Shown: positions 1 to 5,113 of the stretch, piece after piece
Position numbering within the stretch: the stretch's first letter is position 1
How the letters are laid out: each line of letters opens with the position of its first letter
Origin: a virus
Reading direction: 5' to 3' (one strand)
Virus record (IMG/VR): IMGVR_UViG_3300037300_000016
Span: 1 to 36,089 of that record
Length of the DNA stretch: 36,089 bases
The notes under the pieces: generated by a model
Databases searched by the model: none
What the model was told of the DNA's origin: nothing
Seen by the model: only the letters and a program-made list of their open reading frames with translations
Position numbers and translations under genes: made by a program

Positions 1-920
1 AGATTACCAACACTGGTTTCACTTGTACCATCACCCCAATTGATAACAGCATTACGAGTACCCGTGCGATTAGGCCATTGGAATGTGCCACCGTCTGCTG
101 AGATAAACACGGTCATTACGAAAGCATTAGACGGCGCATCAACAGGTGTGATTAGGTTTCTGTACTCAATTTCGTTCGGGTAATAACTTAGTTTCTTATG
201 TGTACCAACACCTAAAGTTAGTGAAGTCGTAACTTGTGGATAAAAGGGTAAGCCGTAAGAACGGTCAGCGATAACAGGCGCACGAAGGTTAGCAGTACCT
301 GCTGTGACAATGATGCCTGCTTCAGGTGTGTCTACGTCTGCTACAAGTGTGCCTTGACCCGATTGGTTATACCATTGAGTGAAGTTTGAGCCTGAGAGCG
401 TGAATGCGTCTACCGCGCGGGTGACTTGTGATGCTACTGTGGGAATGTATGAGGAAGCGTATGCACCAACTTCTAGTTGTGCAAGTGTGACCGAACCTGT
501 AACGGTTAATGTCAAAGTACCTGCGGTTGGTATAAAAGTTAAAGTCTTGCGTGATGGGTAAGCACCTAAACCAACGACTGTGGCTGTTGCTGTGCCTGAT
601 AACGTTACTGTACCCGCGCCATAGAAACTAAGTGTATACGCAACTGCCGTGACCGTAACGTTCTGAGTCACCAACGCCGCGCTGTTTAGTACGAGATTAG
701 TCCTCTGCGCTTCCCGCATCAACCCTTCACACTCGCCTGTCACCGCATCAAATGTAATCCGTGGCACATTGCTTAACGCTGTCTGGATAACACCGAACTT
801 GTCTGTATATGTCGCTGTAGAGGCTCGTGCTGATACGATACGCGGGTCTACTGTTTCGCTGTTACGAAAATCAACCGTGAGAGATGGGCGTGAATTTGGA
901 AAATTGTTTTTAATAGACAT
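1..920 (-). CDS. Phage tail fibre/adhesin, N-terminal part (3' end outside window)
   Basis: An open frame starts at ATG 920, with an AAAGGA ribosome site just upstream, and runs through the window edge without a stop (about 306 codons seen). The N-terminus carries the pattern VPRITFDAVTGECEGLMREA followed by QRTNLVLNS, and later GAYASSYIPT. This combination is typical of phage tail-fibre and lectin-like adhesin proteins that hold a carbohydrate-binding-like beta-sandwich (family knowledge). Near the visible end, VINWGDGTSE resembles the WGDG segment that opens BspA-type LRR or PKD-like surface domains, so such a domain may follow outside the window (inference). It lies 14 nt after the repeat-rich fibre gene and is probably co-transcribed with it. 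Base composition is richer in G+C than the baseplate genes. Receptor binding is the likely role; the exact ligand is unknown. Confidence 0.75.
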   Translation of the reverse strand, partial: MSIKNNFPNSRPSLTVDFRNSETVDPRIVSARASTATYTDKFGVIQTALSNVPRITFDAVTGECEGLMREAQRTNLVLNSAALVTQNVTVTAVAYTLSFYGAGTVTLSGTATATVVGLGAYPSRKTLTFIPTAGTLTLTVTGSVTLAQLEVGAYASSYIPTVASQVTRAVDAFTLSGSNFTQWYNQSGQGTLVADVDTPEAGIIVTAGTANLRAPVIADRSYGLPFYPQVTTSLTLGVGTHKKLSYYPNEIEYRNLITPVDAPSNAFVMTVFISADGGTFQWPNRTGTRNAVINWGDGTSETSVGN

Positions 921-934
921 TGTTTAATCCTTTG

Positions 935-3900
935 TTAATATGCGAGCCGACCACCAACAGTCCGACCACCAACAGAAGAAGCATCCGCCGAATGCAAGCA
1001 GAACGCACCCGCAAACGCGCCAATATGAGCACCACCGCCCACAAGCACAACCCGATTGCTTGACGCCGATGCATAATGATAATCTGTTATGTAAGTAGTA
1101 GAGCCGCCACCTGAATTGGTCGAACTTAAAAAGTAAGGGTCAACGGTTGTTGACATATCTCGAATGAAACCTGATGCCGTTGGAAAGCTACTAGTTACTA
1201 ACTCCATGCCTGTTGCCGTATTATCGGCAAAGAAAGCCGCATCATTAGTGATGTGAACATTACCCGTAACTGTGACATTGACATTGATACCGTCAGCCCA
1301 ATTAAAACAATTACCGTAAAAGTTTTCAATACCACGATATTTCATAAACGATGTGCCAGGCTTTGCACTTACGCCTGCACCTGAAGTGGTATTAGTAGAG
1401 CCGTTGGCAATCGAATCACCTGCACCTGCTATGGTATGTGGGCTGTCAGTTTGGTTGCCACTTGAGCCAAGATACCCGCCATTGGTATTTCCTGCACCCA
1501 AAATATCTTGCGAGTAAAACGATTGGTGTTCAACAACAAACAACAATTGAATTGCAGACCATAAAGCATAATCCATTTGACGCCAACCAGTGCCATTAAC
1601 CGAAGCTAACAGCCTAAACTCATTTCTAGTTAACCCAACCATAGGATAAATGCCTTTTACACTTGAGAGCTTGTCTGCGGCCGTGTCAACGTTACCATTG
1701 TTGTTATCTAAGTTAGTGCCTGAAATGTAAGCCGATGCTGAAGTGTCAAAAACACAAGCGTCATACGCACCCATGTATCTAAAGTCTACCTCTACATTGT
1801 CTTTAATAAATGCAGGGTGAGTCACATAACCCGACTGTTGTACAGCAGAGATTTTCCAAGTGGTTTCTGTCCCTGCGTACACAATACGATAATAAAACTT
1901 AGGTATCTCTACCATTACGTTACCGTCTGCACCCGTCAAAACAGAAGCTGTACCGTTAGCTTGTTGTGCCCAATTTGTTGGGTTCAAGTAATAATTAACC
2001 GAACCATCAGCGTTAAGCACACAGCCACGCATCATGTCGTGGATACCCGTAACGACCTGTGATCGACCAAAGACTGAATTAGGCGTAGAGGTAAACGAAT
2101 TCCAAGTAAAAGAACCTGTCAATAACTCTTGGCGCACATTTGACTGCCCTGTAACCGTTGACTGCCCTGTAACCGTTAAGTTGCCCACTACTACGTTGTT
2201 AGAATCCTGATATGCCATCGTGCCTAAAAACTGATTCAGCGGTATTTGGTTCGGGTCTGTGCCGATGTCTCGCTGAGTCACTACATTATAATAATCGACA
2301 CCATTAGGTGATTCTGTTATTGAACCATTTACGGCTAATTTGGATCCAGGTGTTGTCGTACCAATACCAGTATTACCGGAACCATTGACATATAGTCTTA
2401 GGACACCATCACCATCAGAAAGAATAATGTTATTGTTGCTGGTACGAATGTCAAGACCATTACTGTTACCATCGAACGAACCTAGTATTGAGTTCTTTGA
2501 TCCTGTGGTTATTGCTTGACCTGAGTTAACACCAATTGCTGTGTTGTTGATGCCCGTGGTGTTAAAGCGGAGTGCGTTCTGCCCGCTGGCTGTGTTGTAG
2601 TTGCCTGTGGTGTTGGAGTAGAGTGCGTCTCTCCCACTGGCTGTGTTGTTTGTGCCCGTGGTGTTGCTGAAGAGTGCTTGACGCCCGTTAGCTGTGTTGA
2701 AGTTGCCCGTGGTGTTGTCGCGGAGTGCGCCCCCCCCGCTAGCTGTGTTTTGAGCGCCCGTGGTGTTGAGGTAGAGTGCGAACGCCCCGCTGGCTGTGTT
2801 GAAGTTGCTCGTGGTGTTGCTATAGAGTGCGTTAAACCCGCTGGCTGTGTTGAAGCTGCCTGTGGTGTTGCTCCGGAGTGCGTCCTTCCCGCTGGCTGTG
2901 TTCAAGATGCCAGTGGTGTTGGAGTAGAGTGCGTCCTGCCCGCTGGCTGTGTTGCTGATGCCTGTGGTGTTGTTGAGGAGTGCTTGAAACCCGCTGGCTG
3001 TGTTTAGACTGCCTGTGGTGTTAGCATTTAAAGCACCAGACCCCAGTGCGGTGTTTGTCGATATGGCCCCAGCACCTTTGCCTACTGTTAAGCCTGACAG
3101 GGTTGCGTCGGTTGTTGAGGAAATAGCTCCAGTTACTGCCAACGCCCCAGAGTTCACAGCCGCCAGCGTAGATGTTCCTGTAGCCGACAGCGTAGTGAAC
3201 GCACCTGTGCTTGCTGTTGTTGCGCCAACTGTTCCGTTAATGTTAATAGATGCAGTACCAGTCAAATTAGTGACTACACCTGCCGATGGAGTACCAATAT
3301 TTGGTGTGACCAATGTAGGACTTGTGGCAAATACTAAAAAACCTGTACCAGTTTCATCACTAATGACTCCAGCTAATTCTGCAGAAGTTGTAGAAGACAG
3401 AACACTAATTTTATCAGCAGTTTTTACTAATGTAGACGACGCAGGTATTGTAGTACCGTTTAAAATTGTAGTCGATGAACTGTTTATCGTCGTAAATGCG
3501 CCAGTTGATGCAACACTTGCGCCAACTGTTCCGTTAATGTTAATAGATGCAGTACCAGTCAAATTAGTGACTACACCTGCCGATGGAGTACCAATATTTG
3601 GTGTGACCAATGTAGGACTTGTGGCAAATACTAAAAAACCTGTACCAGTTTCATCACTAATGACTCCAGCTAATTCTGCAGAAGTTGTAGAAGACAGAAC
3701 ACTAATTTTATCAGCAGTTTTTACTAATGTAGACGACGCAGGTATTGTAGTACCGTTTAAAATTGTAGTCGATGAACTGTTTATCGTCGTAAATGCGCCA
3801 GTTGATGCAACACTTGCGCCAACAGTAGTACCATTTATTGACCCGCCAGTAATCGTTACATTTGATAGAGCATCAATCTCCATTGCATTGTTAAGTTCTT

Positions 3901-4168
3901 CACGAGTAATTTTCTTCATTAGTTCAGCAGAAGAATCATATATCAAGAAGAAGTCATCGGTAGCAGTACTAGAACCACCAATTGCAGTCAGGGCACTTAC
4001 CTTTGTATTTGCCAAGTCTTCGCGTGCAAGTGGATGACCACCGACTGCAACACCGTCATGTACGACTACAGTATCTTTCGTGGTATCAATTGTAATTTCA
4101 CCTAAAGCACCAGTGAACGTGGTATGTTCTGCGCTAGTACCTCTGCGTCTTTGTATGACCTTTGACAT
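935..4168 (-). CDS. Repeat-rich tail fibre with Mtd-N-like start and C-type-lectin-like C-terminus
   Basis: A 1077-residue protein, probably the main receptor-binding fibre. Residues 1-55 (IQRRRGTSAEHTTF, GEITIDTTKDTVVVHDG) match the N-terminal module of major-tropism-determinant-type tail proteins. Residues about 116-316 hold two identical 99-residue units. Residues 372-558 hold eleven 17-residue repeats of the NTASGxxALxxNTTGxx type, as found in trimeric fibre stalks. A GIGTTTPGSKLAVNG linker follows, then a TVTGQS doublet near 650. The last 340 residues contain YRGIENFYGNCFNWADGI and end in RVVLVGG...AGAF...VGGRLAY. That layout is known from phage tail proteins with a C-type-lectin/formylglycine-generating-enzyme fold, some of which are DGR targets. 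ATG 4168 follows an AGGAAA ribosome site. Its G+C content is visibly higher than that of the baseplate genes, which suggests horizontal exchange. Receptor binding is inferred from architecture. Confidence 0.85.
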   Translation of the reverse strand: MSKVIQRRRGTSAEHTTFTGALGEITIDTTKDTVVVHDGVAVGGHPLAREDLANTKVSALTAIGGSSTATDDFFLIYDSSAELMKKITREELNNAMEIDALSNVTITGGSINGTTVGASVASTGAFTTINSSSTTILNGTTIPASSTLVKTADKISVLSSTTSAELAGVISDETGTGFLVFATSPTLVTPNIGTPSAGVVTNLTGTASININGTVGASVASTGAFTTINSSSTTILNGTTIPASSTLVKTADKISVLSSTTSAELAGVISDETGTGFLVFATSPTLVTPNIGTPSAGVVTNLTGTASININGTVGATTASTGAFTTLSATGTSTLAAVNSGALAVTGAISSTTDATLSGLTVGKGAGAISTNTALGSGALNANTTGSLNTASGFQALLNNTTGISNTASGQDALYSNTTGILNTASGKDALRSNTTGSFNTASGFNALYSNTTSNFNTASGAFALYLNTTGAQNTASGGGALRDNTTGNFNTANGRQALFSNTTGTNNTASGRDALYSNTTGNYNTASGQNALRFNTTGINNTAIGVNSGQAITTGSKNSILGSFDGNSNGLDIRTSNNNIILSDGDGVLRLYVNGSGNTGIGTTTPGSKLAVNGSITESPNGVDYYNVVTQRDIGTDPNQIPLNQFLGTMAYQDSNNVVVGNLTVTGQSTVTGQSNVRQELLTGSFTWNSFTSTPNSVFGRSQVVTGIHDMMRGCVLNADGSVNYYLNPTNWAQQANGTASVLTGADGNVMVEIPKFYYRIVYAGTETTWKISAVQQSGYVTHPAFIKDNVEVDFRYMGAYDACVFDTSASAYISGTNLDNNNGNVDTAADKLSSVKGIYPMVGLTRNEFRLLASVNGTGWRQMDYALWSAIQLLFVVEHQSFYSQDILGAGNTNGGYLGSSGNQTDSPHTIAGAGDSIANGSTNTTSGAGVSAKPGTSFMKYRGIENFYGNCFNWADGINVNVTVTGNVHITNDAAFFADNTATGMELVTSSFPTASGFIRDMSTTVDPYFLSSTNSGGGSTTYITDYHYASASSNRVVLVGGGAHIGAFAGAFCLHSADASSVGGRTVGGRLAY
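965..1054 (-). other. Candidate variable region (DGR-like, adenine-depleted) at the fibre C-terminus
   Basis: The coding strand of this 90-nt stretch contains only four adenines. It lies at the very end of the lectin-like domain, where DGR target proteins carry their variable region. Many codons at the positions expected to vary are NNT (GCT, CAT, ATT, TTT, CAT, GAT, GCT, TCT, TCT, GTT, GGT). This is the set expected if adenines of AAT codons in a template had been replaced. No reverse transcriptase or template repeat is present in this window, so the DGR reading is inference. Confidence 0.4.
2140..2175 (-). repeat. Two exact 18-bp tandem units inside the fibre gene
   Basis: The unit ttgactgccctgtaaccg occurs twice without interruption, giving the doubled TVTGQS in the protein. 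The unit is a multiple of three, so the frame is kept. Confidence 0.9.
2495..3055 (-). repeat. Eleven tandem 51-bp (17-residue) repeats in the fibre stalk
   Basis: Eleven 51-nt units encode NTALGSGALNANTTGSL, NTASGFQALLNNTTGIS, NTASGQDALYSNTTGIL and so on, ending with the divergent NTAIGVNSGQAITTGSK. The first ten units keep exact 51-nt spacing (first Asn codon at 3055, eleventh at 2545). Constant positions are NTASG, AL and NTTG; residues 6-7 and 16-17 vary. Repeats of this type form trimeric beta-rolls or stalks in fibres and autotransporter heads (family knowledge). Confidence 0.9.
3220..3823 (-). repeat. Perfect 297-bp tandem duplication (two copies) in the fibre gene
   Basis: The stretch starting at 3220 recurs at 3517, and the match runs on to 3526/3823, so the two copies overlap by a shared edge. 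I found no base difference over the whole length. Each copy encodes 99 residues (GASVASTGAFTTINSSSTTI onward). The frame is kept. Confidence 0.9.
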
Positions 4169-4182
4169 TTTATGTTTCCTGT

Positions 4183-4386
4183 TTAATCTGTGATAAGACC
4201 GTAGTCTTGTGATGCTTGGTCGCTGACAAACCGTATGGCTTTGTCGCCAGTACCATCAGATTGTTTTAAATACATATATCCATCATGTGTATTGATTGCA
4301 AGTTCACCTAGTTCAATATCACTTGTCGTAGGTGCTTTGCCTGGAACAGAAGACCGTCTAAACTTAAAAACACTTGCAGATGCCAT
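4183..4386 (-). CDS. Small Mtd-N-type tail protein (67 residues)
   Basis: The protein consists of little more than the motif FKFRRSSVPGKAPTTSDIEL followed by GELAINTHDGYMYLKQSDGTG. This is the N-terminal module of major-tropism-determinant-type phage tail proteins (family knowledge), which trimerises and anchors fibres. Here it stands alone, without a receptor-binding part, directly before the long fibre gene (14-nt gap), so it may be an adaptor for that fibre (inference). The start ATG 4386 follows an AAGGA ribosome site that lies in a 12-bp palindrome (aggaatattcct, 4387-4398). A TATAAATA late-promoter box lies about 60 nt upstream. Confidence 0.75.
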   Translation of the reverse strand: MASASVFKFRRSSVPGKAPTTSDIELGELAINTHDGYMYLKQSDGTGDKAIRFVSDQASQDYGLITD

Positions 4387-4443
4387 AGGAATATTCCTTA
4401 ACTCTTTATGTGATGCCCTATATAGAGCGAGTTGTTATACGTT

Positions 4444-4451
4444 TATTTATA
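4444..4451 (-). promoter_or_regulatory. T4-type late promoter box TATAAATA
   Basis: A perfect TATAAATA on the minus strand, in the spacer before the 67-residue Mtd-N-type gene and partly within the last codons' neighbourhood of the preceding 66-residue gene. T4 late promoters consist of essentially this box, read by the gp55 sigma factor. It would drive the small gene and the fibre behind it. Confidence 0.7.
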
Positions 4452-4455
4452 ATAC

Positions 4456-4656
4456 TTAATATGTGCCGCCATCAACGGTTTGTTTTTCTAATAGTTTCGT
4501 TGACTTCCATTTACCTATATTGGTAGAATAAACAAGAACAGCACCGTCTTGCAAATCTGACACATCAATATTACTTAATTCATCTATAGATGACGGACCA
4601 ACCTTTGATTTAACTATAAGATTATCTTGACTTCTTAATTTAACTTTTATCGACAT
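4456..4656 (-). CDS. Small phage structural protein (66 residues)
   Basis: The protein contains LSNIDVSDLQDGAVLVYSTN followed by IGKWKSTKLL and ends in a GGTY tail. The 'D-G-x-V-L-V-Y ... W' pattern recurs in tail-fibre proteins of marine T4-like phages, usually as a linker or trimerisation segment (family knowledge, from memory). It starts 3 nt after the stop of the 115-residue gene, so it is probably translated by coupling with it. Specific function unknown. It may be one part of a fibre adaptor split over three small genes. Confidence 0.6.
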   Translation of the reverse strand: MSIKVKLRSQDNLIVKSKVGPSSIDELSNIDVSDLQDGAVLVYSTNIGKWKSTKLLEKQTVDGGTY

Positions 4657-4659
4657 ATA

Positions 4660-5007
4660 TCACTCAATAATTTTTGTGACTGATGGAATTAATTCAAAAA
4701 TTCCTTCTAATAATTTTATCCTGCTATTACTTATTTCTGTGTTCATTGAATATATGTCATACACATACCGACCGCTCTTCATACTAGCAGTTTGTTCTGA
4801 GGTTAATTTGACATGAATAACGCCACCGGTGGCATTATACTTAACAATGGTAAAGTCGACTGCATTTGTCGATTTGTATGTACGTCTAATTTGACCATAT
4901 AAATTGTATTCGGTTAAATCTAAAGGGTCGCCATTGGCATCTTCTAACTCTAAGATAGTCTGAAAATCCGCACCCTGATCTGCGCTAACATTAGCATATG
5001 ACGCCAT
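4660..5007 (-). CDS. Phage tail structural protein, beta-sandwich type (115 residues)
   Basis: The sequence runs DQGADFQTILELEDANGDPL, LYGQIRRTYKS, LTSEQTASMKSGRYVYDIYS. A protein with this order is commonly found near the fibre genes of T4-like cyanophages, and the pattern resembles the N-terminal domain of BppU-type baseplate proteins (weak resemblance, from memory). ATG 5007 is preceded by an AGGAA ribosome site about 12 nt upstream. It is the first gene of the leftward fibre cassette. Two minus-strand TATAAATA boxes lie upstream in the divergent spacer. It is likely an adaptor or small tail protein. Confidence 0.65.
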   Translation of the reverse strand: MASYANVSADQGADFQTILELEDANGDPLDLTEYNLYGQIRRTYKSTNAVDFTIVKYNATGGVIHVKLTSEQTASMKSGRYVYDIYSMNTEISNSRIKLLEGIFELIPSVTKIIE

Positions 5008-5041
5008 TGAAGTAAATTCCTGCGGTTAATTGTTATATTAG

Positions 5042-5049
5042 TATTTATA
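5042..5049 (-). promoter_or_regulatory. T4-type late promoter box for the leftward fibre cassette
   Basis: Perfect TATAAATA on the minus strand in the left arm of the palindrome. By the T4 rule the transcript would start near 5036, about 29 nt before ATG 5007. Confidence 0.75.
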
Positions 5050-5068
5050 CTTTTTACAATTTAAAAAG

Positions 5069-5076
5069 TATAAATA
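5069..5076 (+). promoter_or_regulatory. T4-type late promoter box for the plus-strand structural gene
   Basis: Perfect TATAAATA on the plus strand in the right arm of the palindrome. The expected start near 5082 leaves a leader of about 32 nt with an AAGAGA ribosome site before ATG 5114. Confidence 0.75.
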
Positions 5077-5093
5077 ACTACTGAATCTAACAT

Positions 5094-5101
5094 TATTTAT
5101 A
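5094..5101 (-). promoter_or_regulatory. Second minus-strand late promoter box in the divergent spacer
   Basis: Perfect TATAAATA on the minus strand, 13 nt in front of ATG 5114 of the opposite gene. A transcript from here would cross the palindrome, carrying a 15-bp AU-rich hairpin in its leader, and would overlap the start of the plus-strand transcript. The region is very A+T-rich, so chance occurrence is possible. Confidence 0.5.
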
Positions 5102-5113
5102 AGAGAAAACTTT

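Larger units (their letters stand above)
5042..5076. repeat. Perfect 15-bp inverted repeat carrying two divergent late promoters
   Basis: The arms 5042-5056 and 5062-5076 are exact reverse complements, separated by a 5-nt spacer (5057-5061). Each arm ends in a TATAAATA box that faces outward. Confidence 0.9.

Noticed and set aside
2678-3007. Plus-strand Cys-rich repetitive frame (109 codons)
   Set aside because: It is the reverse of the 51-bp stalk repeats; the periodicity is inherited from the minus-strand gene.
2495-3055. Regular repeats resembling a CRISPR array
   Set aside because: The 51-bp units are contiguous, in frame and code for a known fibre-stalk pattern. There are no separate spacers and no cas genes.
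3000-4037. Long plus-strand open frame (345 codons) with an internal perfect repeat
   Set aside because: It is the antisense shadow of the duplicated part of the fibre gene. The minus frame has the recognisable fibre modules and fits the operon.
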